This document shows positions 47,243-58,300 of a DNA stretch of 64,000 bases, in pieces. Source of the stretch: Varanus komodoensis (taxonomy: Eukaryota; Chordata; Lepidosauria; Squamata; Varanidae); contig NW_025335438.1 of NCBI RefSeq assembly GCF_004798865.1, forward strand, positions 16,379,412 through 16,443,411, written 5' to 3'. The notes under the pieces were generated by a model. That model was given only the letters and a program-made list of their open reading frames with translations. It ran no database searches and had not been told where the DNA came from. A program made the translations under genes and the position numbers. The stretch's first letter is position 1. Every line of letters begins with the position of its first letter.

Positions 47243-47530
47243 ATGATTTATTACAGGCATGTTTTTTTTGTACGAGCGGAAAAGTTGGCACAATCTGTGG
47301 AACTAATCAGCATGAGGTTATTTGATTTGATTGCTATGTTGGAGAAGGAGGAAACAGTTAACCATTTAAGAGAGGCTTTGTTTATGTGGCTACATTTGGA
47401 AATTCTACTACAGATATTACGATGTTATAATGTAAAGAAAACAGAAAGGTTTGGTAGAGGTGTAAAAAAAAATCAAAGGGAAGATAAGAGAACATTCTTT
47501 CTTGTTACTTCAAAAAGGGGTGATGCATAG
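47243..47530 (+). pseudogene. Second short frame of the L1-like element
   Basis: This 95-residue frame is in another phase than the first. Its part after residue 12 (AEKLAQSVELISMRLFDLIAML and EKEETVNHLREALFMWL) is helix-prone and ends in a basic stretch (KKTERFGRGVKKNQREDKR). It may be a displaced C-terminal part of the same ORF1-like protein, or chance. No domain is recognised. Confidence 0.3.
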
Positions 47531-48250
47531 AGGTTGGCATGCTCATATGTAACGTAGAAAAGCTAAGCTACTGTTTTTGGTGAAGCATTAGTAACTTAGT
47601 TTAAAGAAATTTCAGCTAAAAGGTACTTTGGTGTTAGTTATCACCAAATAGATAAATTAATGATGCTTTTAAAGATGCTAAGTGGATGTTTTTGATTTTA
47701 TCTGTATTTGAAAATAAGAATTTATTATAGGTATTAATAGTCACCAAATAGAGTTGTTAAGCCATTTTTAGAGATGATAAATGGATGCTTTTGATGTTAT
47801 TTGTAATTGTAAATATTTTTCTCTTTCTTTCTCTTTGTTCCTCTTTTCATCTTAAAAAGGGATGATTTAAATAGGCTGGTATGTGCACATGAGATACAGA
47901 AAGGCTAATTTAATGTGGTTGGTGAAAACTTAACAACTTAGCTTAATGAAACATTGTTAAATGGATATCTTTGATTATATTTGAAATTGAAAATAGGAGA
48001 ACTTACTATTTTAAGAAATAATGAATGACATATGGGTTGGTAAGTTTATATGTAATACTGTATGGAGTTAACTATATTTGATTAAATGGTTAAGTGTTTA
48101 ATGGAGTTTAAGTCAGATGAAACATTAGTGAGTTTAAAGAAAATTATCTTAAAGTTATCACTAAGCAGAGTAGTTCGGATGCCCTTTGAGATGTCAAATA
48201 GATCTTTTTGAAGTTACTAGTAATCATGGTAGTGTGGAAGTTATTTTTTT
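47505..48250 (+). repeat. Diverged tandem modules in the 3' part of the L1-like element
   Basis: A module with AAAAAGGGRTGAT, GGYTGGYATG, CATATGTAA-type, GGTGAAAMATTA and AACTTAG is seen from about 47510, again from about 47855, and more loosely from about 48022. A sub-module with TCACCAAATAGA, GATGCTAAATGGAT-type and TTTTTGATTTTAT occurs at about 47640, 47738, 47965 and 48160. Copies differ by substitutions and small gaps. The pattern indicates stepwise internal duplication within the element. Confidence 0.55.
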
Positions 48251-48266
48251 ATTAGAAAAATGGATA

Positions 48267-50537
48267 GATTTTATTTATTTATTTATTTATTTATTAAAAC
48301 ATTTTTATGCCGCCCCATTCGCCGAAGCCTCGGGGCGGCTTACAACATAGATAAAACAATAAGTTAAAATATCCATATAAAATAATCTTAATTAAAACAC
48401 ACATTATAAAATAAGCCGCCCTGGCCAGATAAAATTCAATTGTATTTAGCATTTAAAATGTTGCTTAAATAAAAAGGTCTTAGCCTGGCGCCAAAAAACA
48501 AATAACGACGGCGCCAGGCGGACCTCTCTGGGGAGCGCATTCCATAACTTAGGCGCCACCGCTGAGAAAGCCCTTCTCCGAGTAGCCACCCTCCTAATTT
48601 CTCTCACGGAGGGCTCACGGAGAAGGGCCTCTCCCGCCGATCTCAGGGGGCGACTGGGCAAATATGGATGTAAGCGCTCCTTCAGGTAACCAGGACCCAA
48701 GCTGTTTAGGGCTTTATAGGTCATTACCAACACCTTGAATTGGGCCCGGACTTCAATGGGGAGCCAGTGAAGCTGACGGAGAACTGGAGTCATGTGAACA
48801 TAACGTCCAGTCCCCGTCAGCAGCCTGGCAGCTCTATTCTGAACCAATTGAAGTATCCGGACCGTCTTCAAGGGTAGCCCCACGTAGAGCGCGTTACAGA
48901 AGTCAAGACGGGAAGTCACCAACGCATGAGTCACAGTTGCAAGGCAGTCTTACTCCAGGTAGGGCGCAGCTGATGAATCAGCCGAAGCTGGAGGAAAGCG
49001 CTCCTCGCCGCTGTTGTCACCTGAGCTTCAAGTGAAAGCTCCGGGTCGAGGAGCACTCCCAAGCTGCGGACCTTGTCCCTAGGAGGGAGTGCAACCCCGT
49101 TCAGAACAAGGTTCAGGTCACCTTCTCCGAAGCCCAAACCGCCAACCAACAGGACCTCCGTCTTGTCTGGATTGAGCTTCAGTTTATTGGCCTTCATCCA
49201 GCCCATTACCTTGGCCAGGCACCGGTTCAGTACAGCCACTGCCTCACCTGGATTGGTGGAAAACGAGAGGTAGAGCTGGGTATCATCAGCATACTGATGG
49301 GTCCGCAGCCCACACCTCCTGATGACCTCTCCCAGCGGTTTCATGTAGATATTGAACAGTAAAGGGGACAAAATGGAACCCTGCGGTACCCCATGGCAAA
49401 GCTGCCATGGCGCAGAGCCATAGTCCCCCAACACCACCTTCTGGAATCGGTCGTTGAGATAGGAGTGGAACCACCGCAAAGCGGTGCCTCCGAACCCCAA
49501 TCCCGCCAGCCTATCCAGAAGGATACCATGGTCGATGGTATCGAAAGCCACTGAGAGGTCCAGGAGAACCAACAGGGACGCACTCCCCCTGTCCTTCTCC
49601 CTGCACAGGTCATCGTACAGGGCGACCAAGGCAGATTCAGTACCGTACCCAGGTCTGAAGCCGGACTGAAATGGGTCCAGATAATCAGTTTCATCCAAGA
49701 GTGCTTGGAGTTGTCCCGCCACCACTCACTCTAACACCTTGCCCAGAAACGGGATGTTGGCCACTGGTCTATAGTTAGCGGCCATCCCTGGATCCAGTGA
49801 CGCCTTCTTCAGGACCGGTCAGACTACCGCCTCCTTTAAAGGGGCAGGCACCCGACCCTCCCTCAGAGAAGCGTTAACCACTTCCAAGATCCAGGTTCCA
49901 ATCCCGTGCTTGGAATCCTTTATTAACCAAGACGGGCAAGGGTCCAAAAGGCAAGTGGTAGGACGTACTCGTCCAAGCACCTTGTCCACCTCATCGGGCC
50001 ACAATAACTGAAATTCATCCAATAATTCTGGACCAGACGGCAGCGTTGGTGTCTCCCTTAAAACCTCTGAATCAATAGTGGAATCCAGCTCGTGACGAAT
50101 CTGAGCGATTTTCTCCCTGAAATGCCTGGCAAAGTCGTCACAGCGGGCCTTTGAGGGTGGAATCAGCTCTTCCTTCGGCCCTGGGTGAACCAGGGCTTGC
50201 ACCACTCGAAAGAGCTCCGCCAGACGGCATTGTGAGGAGGCAATGGAAGCGGAGAAGTGTCTCTTTTTCGCCGCCCTCACCGCCACAGCATAGGCCCGAT
50301 AGTGGGCTCTTAAGTGTGTTCAGTCAGATTCATCCCGTGATTTCCTCCACCTACGCTCTAGCCGTCTCCCAAGCTGCTTCATTGCCCTCAATTCTGGAGT
50401 GTACCAAGGGGAAGAGCGGGCTCTGCCCGGTGGGAGAGGACGCTTAGGAGCGATCGTGTCTACAGCCCTGGTCATCTCCCCATTCCACAGTTCAACCAGA
50501 GCCTCGACAGGAGCACCCGTCTTGTCAGCCGGATTTT
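48267..50537 (-). mobile_element. L2-clade LINE, 5'-truncated copy C, nested in the L1-like element
   Basis: The 3' tail (TTTATTTATTTATT, then AAAACATTTTTATGCCGCCCC) is at the left, and homology with copy B ends at about 50531 within the endonuclease-to-RT linker (theme DKTGAPVEALVELWN). A short GATTTT occurs at both junctions (48267-48272 and 50532-50537), compatible with a 6-bp target duplication. The outer element's sequence resumes directly beyond it. This copy is therefore younger than the L1-like element. Confidence 0.88.
48446..50515 (-). pseudogene. L2 ORF2 fragment: linker, reverse transcriptase, C-terminus
   Basis: In order along the minus strand: linker with VELWNGEMTRA and LRAHYRAYAVAVRAAKK; an intact stretch from 50286 (FRVVQALVHPGPKEELIPPSKARCDDFA) to a TGA at 49819-49821; then the reverse transcriptase from 49725 with FQSGFRPGYGTESALVAL, LLDLSVAFDTIDH, QGSILSPLLF and QYADDTQLYLSF. 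The frame shifts by a one-base loss near 48955 (CGCCCTACC versus CGCCCCTACC in copy A). The C-terminal 162 residues (48446-48934), with QNRAARLLTGTGRY and AFSAVAPKLWNALPREVRL, are open. Another TGA sits in the linker near 50322. Catalytic residues of the reverse transcriptase are all present but the protein cannot be made whole. Confidence 0.87.
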
Positions 50538-50933
50538 GAATTGTTCAGAAATGTTTAGATGAAAATTTATCACTGAAGAAGAAAGAAGATGTTGCAATTT
50601 CACCCAGCCTGGAGAAGCTTCCCTTAAATAATGGTCAAGAGAAGCAGGACTTTGCAAGAAAAGATGGGATTGATTTTCCCAATAAACAAGATGGAAGAAG
50701 GAAGATAGTGACTTCTATCAAATCTGGAATTACATTTTTATTTGGCTGGAGAAACGGGACTTGGTTTTGATCTAAAGACGTTTTCATGTTTTTATAAAAG
50801 GATTATAGTATGATCATAGAATGTTTAAAGACATGTTGTAGGGGGCTGACCCAGTAAATCTGATGTGTGTGATGATTGATATGTGTAGTTTTAGTTTAAA
50901 ATCTTAATTTTTTTTAAAATCATCATTCCAGAT

Positions 50934-50992
50934 GTAATCCCCACTGGTTTCAGTAGGACTTACTCCCAGGATAGGACATTAGCCTAGGTTTT
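50934..50992. mobile_element. Half of a palindromic MITE-like repeat
   Basis: AATCCCCACTGGTTTCAGTAGGACTTACTCCC and a CCTAGGTT end follow the consensus of the repeats at 42597 and 42846. The string is shown here only in part: core CAGTAGGACTTACTCCC. It starts at the right end of the L1-like element's target repeat, so the L1-like element may have landed at its edge. Confidence 0.4.
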
Positions 50993-53900
50993 CAATTATA
51001 TATATGCTTGCTTGGGAATACATGAGAAAGACCTGAGTAAGCATAAATAAGATCAAGATACATATTTAGTGAGGCAAACGTACAAACAACTTTGAATCCA
51101 AACTGACAGTGTAGCCAAATAGATGGCTTGTATTTGTGAGTGTTTTTTGGAAACGATTATTGCCTACATACATTTTGGGAATAATTGATTTTATATTTTG
51201 CCTCACTGTAGTCACCTAGGAATCATAATCCAGAATTTGCATATTTATATTTTGTTAATTTAATGACACTTTTATATTCTGGTAAGCTCAACAGAAGACT
51301 TAATGCTGTTTACACTGTAGTAAAAGCCAGGAGAATATAATTAAAATACATTTACTGTTTTTATAAAATCTTAAGTAAGTGTAATCTGTTTGTAAAACAG
51401 CATTATTTATTAACTTCACTTATTCCACTAACTGGAACTTTATGTCACACAGTGCTGTATCTTTGCAGTGTTGTACAGGTGATTTATTGCATGCTGTATC
51501 CTGTGGAAAAGCTGTAGGCAACTTCACATCAAAAAGTCTTATACCAGAAGGATGACTGGGTGTGTAGAATACTGCAAGACATGTCCCCCAAAGCAGCTCG
51601 GGATTTGTTGGGGCTTAGCACCATCCTGGGAGCCTCCTTGCATGTGCAGCTAAATGTGTAGCCAGTCAGCACTCTTTTGCTTCAGCTGACCTTTCCACTC
51701 AGGGCCCATTGCAAACAAGTCCTGTGTTCTTAGACTTTTGGGTCCTTTCTTGGGCCAATGTAATCACAGGTTCTGGATTCCAACACAAACTTTATCAGAC
51801 CTGGGCTGACTGGGTAGCAGCTGAGGCCCTTACCTACATTCTATTTGTATATATCGTATCATGCCAACAAGTTGTGCATTAAAATTACTATAAGTAATGG
51901 GATGCATCCAACATTTATTCATAGTTCTGCTAGCCACTCTGGAAGCATATGAAAGTAAAATTTACTGTCAAGCCCTGACTAAAATACCTTACTTTTTCAG
52001 GAACTGTGAGGAAGTACAAAACAACTAAACTTAAATGTGGTTGGAAGTGTCAAGAATATCATTGAAACATATAGGAGAGGTATTAGAAGCAGGTATAATC
52101 CTTTTCAAAGGTCAAAATATTAGTAAATTGAATTGATTCTCAAAATTGTTAGCATGTGGTACATTATGTCAAGAGAACTGAAGATAAAGTGAGAGAAAAG
52201 CCGTTGTAATTCAAATGGTGAGGCAAAAAAGACACATTACAATACAGCTTTCCAAAGAACTGGGACTTCTGGTGATAACTGTAAGACATCCTAAAAATGA
52301 CAACAATTTAACACATTCCTTATAATCCCATATTAATTCTATATATAAATGTTAGGTGTCCATAGGCTATTGAGAAAAATCTGTTTATTTATTTTGATAA
52401 AAACCTAGGTTGGATTATCTACTGCTCTTCCTTAATTAAACAAACATGCCTTCTAGAAATCTTGCTTCAAGAAGATTACATATATAGAAATAAAATACAT
52501 GCATTTAAACAACAAATAGATTTTCATGATCTGTATGCAGCTAATAGCATACTGATGGGAATGAAATAAATGTCATTGATGATAAAGAGCTGGAGTAACT
52601 TACTGAAGGCCTTTGGCCCTAATAAATTTTAAGTATCATGATGATTTTGAACTAGTAAAATAAACAGATTTATTGCCACAAATAAACTGACAGGTAATGC
52701 TTCTGTGTTAAATGTTTCTTTGGTTTGTATGTAGTGCCCTGACCATGTGGCCTATAATTAAAGCTTTCACTGGTAGTTGCCTGAAATCAGCATCTGTATT
52801 CCATTCATCAAGCTATTCTAGTATTGTCTGGTGCACTCTTTTTGTGATGGCCGTAATCATCTGAGCTTGATAGGGTATGATCATGCTATACAGAGCAGGA
52901 GGAGCCAGGAAGGTGACCTTTGCCTCCCAACCTCCTGCTCTCATTTAGTAGTACTAGTTTTTTCTCATTTTGCCCGTTTCCCTGAGTATCATTTCCCTGA
53001 ATATCATTAAGCAGGAAAGAAGAAGGCTGGAGCAAGGCAGTTTCAGGATACCTCTTATCTTGATATCTTCTGTCTCCTGCCCTCCCTGCTCCCTGATACA
53101 TCCCCTTTTCAGCATCTCTGAAGTCACTTTCCTGCTCTCAGAGAGCAGCTGATGTAGATCTTTCCATGCAGGCTGCAAGTGAGTAGGGGAATAGGGCTTG
53201 AGCTCTGATTCCCAACATAAGGGTCAGAATACCATCTGTGATCCCGGAGCTGGGAATCCAAAATATTCTACAGCATCTCAGATTGATGTCAGTGGGCCAT
53301 AGGAATGTGCCCTTACTGTTTTTAATATTCTTGCTTTTACTGACGTAAATGGTTTTAAATACTTGTACTGTGTCCTGATTGTTTTTTGGCAAAAAGATAG
53401 CAAATAGATAATAACGCATTATTATAAACAATAATAAATGCTAATAATAAAATATTATTTTTATTGTCAAGTAAATACACTCTGAATTCTTGGACCTTTA
53501 TTAGAAGTGCTCCTAAGCATTCAGATTGGCCAACCCTACTACAGGAAAACTGTTTGTCGTGCTATTAAAGTGGATTTGCATATGTATAAACACCATTTTT
53601 CATTCTTACTGCTAGAACACTATGCAGCTGTCAGAATCAAACTGTTTACCACACCATAAGGTATTAAATATACTGAAAATGGCATGCTTATTAAAAGAGC
53701 AGCAGTTACATGAAATTTCTTCAGGAGAAGCCACCAATCCCTATTCCATCAATTGAGTCAGAATTTTTTTTCAAGTCAAAATTACCGTCCAAATAGGAAG
53801 TTGAGGTTCATGGCAAGAATTTGATTGAATTTCTTTCATGCAGATCACCAAACAGCACTAAGCTATATTTCTGATGTCTGCTACTTATAAGAACTGCTTT

Positions 53901-55754
53901 TTAGTCAGCCTATGAAACAGGATGTATTGATATAATTTATTGACCAGCCTACCCCCCACCACTTTTTCAGGCAATGAATTTAAGGGAGCCCCTGAGTCAG
54001 CAGTACAAATTTATGAGTAAATAGCTATAGAATATGTATGGATGAATCAGATGAAGGGAAAAAACACGTTCTATAGTAAAGATGAACAAAGGGAACTCAT
54101 AAAAATGAGTGTCCATGAAAGATCTGGATTTATGAATATTGTTTAATAAGTTATATACAGTTACTTTTCCTGTTAATAAATGTTATAGCATTTGTCAAGA
54201 AATTTTAAATTCAAAAGTTTGAATGGAAATGGAAAGCATTATTTGTTAAGGAACACTTTGTGAACCTCATATTGTAGGGCAACGGCCACAAATATTATGG
54301 AGTCAAAGTTAGGAATGCCTTTTAAAAACCAGTAAGCAAACTTTACGTACATATATTTGCCTGGGATTTTGCAGATATAATCCCATCATAAAGGCTACTG
54401 TACCTGCAGATTCCTTCCAATTATAAGAAGGAGGGGTGAGTTATAGACTTTTTAATTTTATTGCCAAGGTAGTCAATGGTAGGATTTTACCAAGGTAGGA
54501 TTTTAAAACTGAGAGTTGGACTCAAATCAAACCAGGCAGCTTCCAAATCTGTCCAAGCTAAATTGGGATGTTTGTCCAAACTAAATCTGGTTTCAAGCTG
54601 AATCTTGTGAAAGGTACACACCCATACCAGAAATAAATGTGAGGACTGTATCTTAAGTTAGTGAGAATTATGAAAACACCTATATAAATATGCAATATAT
54701 TATGTTTCATTGTAAACAATTTTATTACATTATTTTATTAAAATATAATTTAATGTAATTATAAAAGAAGTACTTTTGCACTCGTTGGCTGGTCAGTAGG
54801 AGCTGGCTTCTTTCTTTCTGACCAACTGGATAGAATAGTTTCTGCATGGTTCTCCTTGGGTGCCTTTATTAATAGAAAGGGGCAAAGACATAAAGAAACA
54901 CCTTGAACTTTCATGAAGGAGCCTAGAATATCTTTGAATGGGCTAGACTTTGGAAACCACTCTTCTATATTACTATAATCATGTTCAGGACAATGAATGC
55001 CAAGAAGGAGTGTTGGCAACTGTTCCTCCCCTTCACAGGAAGATACTTTACCTTAGTATTCCTAATAATATAACACCGGCTATATATAAAGTGCCACAAA
55101 ACAACAAGTTCTTTTTCTGCCAATCCAGGATCTTCATTTTCACTGAAGAGCTTCTATTAAGTTCAACTCTACAGCACATATTTTGCCTTCACAGGGAACC
55201 TTTTGTTTTGCATGAAAGGGTAGGGAAATACTTATACTTCAGAAGCCTAAAACTGTTGGGGCCTTAGGATGGAATGCAGTGGACAGACGTATAAGGAAAA
55301 TTATTCAAGGCAGATGCTTCAAAGAAGGGCAAATAAAGTAAATGCATGGGAAGAAGAATTTCAGTGGACTATTGAGGACAAAATTTTTAGCACCATGAAG
55401 AGGTAAATCTTTCTGCTGCTCATATGTTGCCAGCACTGGAAATGGTGCTATAGAAAAGCTCACAAAGTAATTTTGGAAGGCAGGAAGGAAGGAAGAAAAT
55501 GTGCCAAAGTAACTGGAAACATATAACACCCAAATCTTCCATGAAAATGATGTGGACATTCCACATGTAGGTGTATGCCATGTAGGTGTAACGGGGCTTT
55601 GGAAAAACAAAAAAGTGCAGAGGTTTCAGGCATAGCATTTAAGAAGAAGCAAATTCTTTGCAAGTAAACCTTGCAGTTCTGCTAATAAAGCAATATTACC
55701 CAACTTTTAAAGTAACCATTTATTTAGATAGCACTGCTCAGAATAGCACAGATG
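50993..55754. other. Gene-free stretch
   Basis: No gene or defined repeat recognised in about 4.8 kb. Minus frames at 52886-53431 and 54759-55019 are featureless. The sequence is AT-rich and looks unique. Confidence 0.45.
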
Positions 55755-55880
55755 CCTTAGAAACATAGAAATTGGGCAAGTCGAAAAGGGCCTCCTGGGC
55801 CATCTACTCTGACTCCCAGCTCCAGCCTGCTCTACTCATATAATCCTCTTCTGTGCGTACAGGCCATTTTTCATATTAGG
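55755..55880 (-). mobile_element. CR1-like fragment
   Basis: CTTAGAAACATAGAAATTGG, CAAGTCGAAAAGGGCC, CATCTACTCTGACTCCC and CAGCCTGCTC follow the complement of CR1 3' regions (theme 'TAGAAATGTAGGGCTGGAAGGGGCC...CATCTAGTCCAACCCCC'). A tail-like TTTAATAAACTTGTC follows. Old and partial. Confidence 0.4.
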
Positions 55881-58066
55881 TGAAAATCTACTTATTTAAT
55901 AAACTTGTCTATATTCCATCTCTCCTTTGGCTCTCCAAGGGGCACCCAAGACTTAAACCCTTTTATAAACTGAAGCTCAGATTTCTTTCCTAAGCTTTGC
56001 CAGTGTATCTGGTAAATGACGTCTTGAGTTGCAACCAGAAAATCAGTACCTCATAGCCCCAGTTTCGCACCAGGAATATCAACATAACACCAACCAACAT
56101 CAATGGCACATCATAAAGATGGATGAGAATAAGACAGCACTACTTGCTCTTGGCCAAAAGGACTAAATGAACTGTACATCTGTTGTAAGTAAATAATAAT
56201 CTTAGAATCTCTACTTTTTTCAGTGCCTTGTAGCATTTCTTTGTTCCAGTCTGTTCATTTAGCAGCCTGTATGCTATAGAAGCAAACTGAATGTTACTTT
56301 TGCTACATAGAACATAGCTGTATCTGTGTTGTTTTTCTTTCTTACTGAAAAGTACATGTGGAACTCCAATCTGTATTGTGGTCATAATGTACATGGAAGT
56401 GATATTTAATATTCCCTTCCCCTTGAATCTCCCCTTCCTAGTAGGCATTAGTTAGGGAGAAGAAAATACTTCCATTGACACATGGGATAGCAGTGTCCTA
56501 GAGGATCAAATGCAACATATAACCTGATTCCAAAAGACCCATTATACAGATGAGAAAGCAAGTTGACTTGATGCAAGAATGAAGTTTGGGTAGCTCTTCG
56601 GACATATGAGTATGTCCTCATTGGAGTCATCTCTCTCAATAGCTATGCCTCCATTTCACTGCACCTGCAGCTTTCCATTCCTTTGCCTTAACATTTTTGG
56701 GCTCAGTTTTTATCACTGCTGAAGTTATGGCTTTCACTGAAATTCCATCTCTGCTCATAGCAGTTGAAACAGGAAGTAAACAGAGAGAGAGAGAGAGAGA
56801 GCCTGCATCGATTCCAATGCCAACATTTTTGTTTCTTTTTAAGCTCCCCCACCGCAGTAGGGTGTGTTTTGCAATTGAGATACAAATGGAAAGAGGGCAA
56901 GTACCCCGCCACTTCTCAAGAAACACTGTCCCAATTTGTATCCAACTTCTGCATGCTTACATTGAAGAAACTGAGCGAAACCAACTGATCTATGCATCTT
57001 TTGAAGCATGTCTGCTTTGGCCCCAAGAGGAAAAGTGCAAAAGCAGGATGAGTGGAGGCTGTTGCTACTGTCAGTTCAGTGCTCATTTCCTTGAACAGGC
57101 AGCAGCAAGAAAGGATAATGGAGCTCTACAGTCTGGCAGTGGGCTGATGATGCCAGCCCCAGCACTGAGAGGACCAGCAGCCCTTGAGCTCACCAAGAAT
57201 CCCTGAGCATCAGATCAGGGTACTGATTACCTTGGTCCTGTTTCCAGTTCCAGTTCTCCTTGCATTACATTTGTATCCCACATTTTTCCTTTTGTAAGGA
57301 ACAAAAGGTATTTGCTATGTGTATTTTGGTATTTTGTTTTTGTTTCATTGTGCACCCAATTGAACTCCCATGTCACTCCATTCTGTGACTCAATTATAAA
57401 AATGCTGCTTTTAAAAAATCCTGCATTTTATAGTGCATTTTCCCATAAATTACACATTTTGTAAACCTTAATGTGAGTGGAGGAATGTGTAAGCTTTTCT
57501 GAAAAAGTATTTGAGATGACAAACAGGACAAATAACAAATCCAGAAGAATTTCTTGTAAGCCCCTAGCCAATCCCTGACTGCTATTCTGAATGCAAATAT
57601 ATCAGTGTATGGACACAGGTTGAAAAATATGAAGTGGAAACAAATATTTTTGAGCAACTCTTGCATCTGAAAGAAAAAATAGTTCATTATAGCATAGCAA
57701 AGGGGAAAGCAGAAACCCTCAATCTTCAGCTTGGCATTTCTGACAGAAATATTTTTCAAAAGATACTCTGTAGTACTGTCCATGGCATGTTGAGCTTTTC
57801 TACTAAAATGGGACTTTGGGTGGCTGGCATTGAATAACCAAATGCTCTCAACAACAGGTAACATCTACACTATATTTCACCAGTTTGATTGCATGTAGCA
57901 CATGGAATGATCCATGTCACTTGGCTTGATACATTCCTCAAAAAGGTATTATCTATGAATTAATATTAACAACTAGATTGTCTGTTTTTCATAATAATAT
58001 TTCTAGCAAAATTAAGCTGACATAGTAAAACAGACAAAGAAGTGATGAACCAATAATTTTTTTTTC
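55881..58066. other. Gene-free stretch
   Basis: The frames at 56697-57206 (169 residues) and minus 57394-57864 (156 residues) have no domains. A short GA run lies at 56783-56801. Nothing else recognised. Confidence 0.4.
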
Positions 58067-58300
58067 AGTGCCAGGCTAAGACATTTTTATTTAAAACTTA
58101 TTTTAATTGTTAATTTATTGGTATTTATAGGATTTTAAATCTTTTAAGTCAAGATGCACCGGGTTTTAATATTTTTGTTGTATAATTGTTATATTTGTAT
58201 ATTTTGTTTTTGTCGTGAGCTGCCCCGAGGCTTTGTTGTGATGGGGCAGCATAAAAATGTTTTAAATAAGTAAATAAATAAATAAATAAAATAATTAATT
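58067..58300 (+). mobile_element. L2 LINE 3' end fragment
   Basis: GTGCCAGGCTAAGACATTTT continues with TTTAAAACTTATTTTAATTG, AGATGCACCGGGTTTTAA, GTGAGCTGCCCCGAGGC and GATGGGGCAGCATAAAAATG, ending in TAAATAAATAAATAAA. This is the + strand version of the 3' end seen at 37966 (same subfamily), covering the last codons' region through the tail. Confidence 0.8.

Larger units (their letters stand above)
46028..50932 (+). mobile_element. L1-like ORF1-only element with an L2 copy nested inside
   Basis: A 14-bp direct repeat ATCATCATTCCAGA (46028-46041 and 50919-50932) brackets about 4.88 kb and looks like a target-site duplication. The interior starts with a CpG-containing leader (46042-46300), has a short coiled-coil-type ORF (46582-47163), a second short frame (47243-47530), then an AT-rich 3' part with diverged tandem modules (47510-48250). 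It resumes at 50538 and ends in a short A run just before the right repeat. The L2 copy occupies about 48267-50537. Without it, the element is about 2.6 kb. No reverse transcriptase or endonuclease belongs to the outer element, so it must use another LINE's enzymes. Assignment to L1 rests on layout and is inference. Confidence 0.6.

Noticed and set aside
56697-57206. 169-residue frame on + with a 156-residue minus frame near by
   Set aside because: The frame includes a translated GA simple repeat and has no domains.
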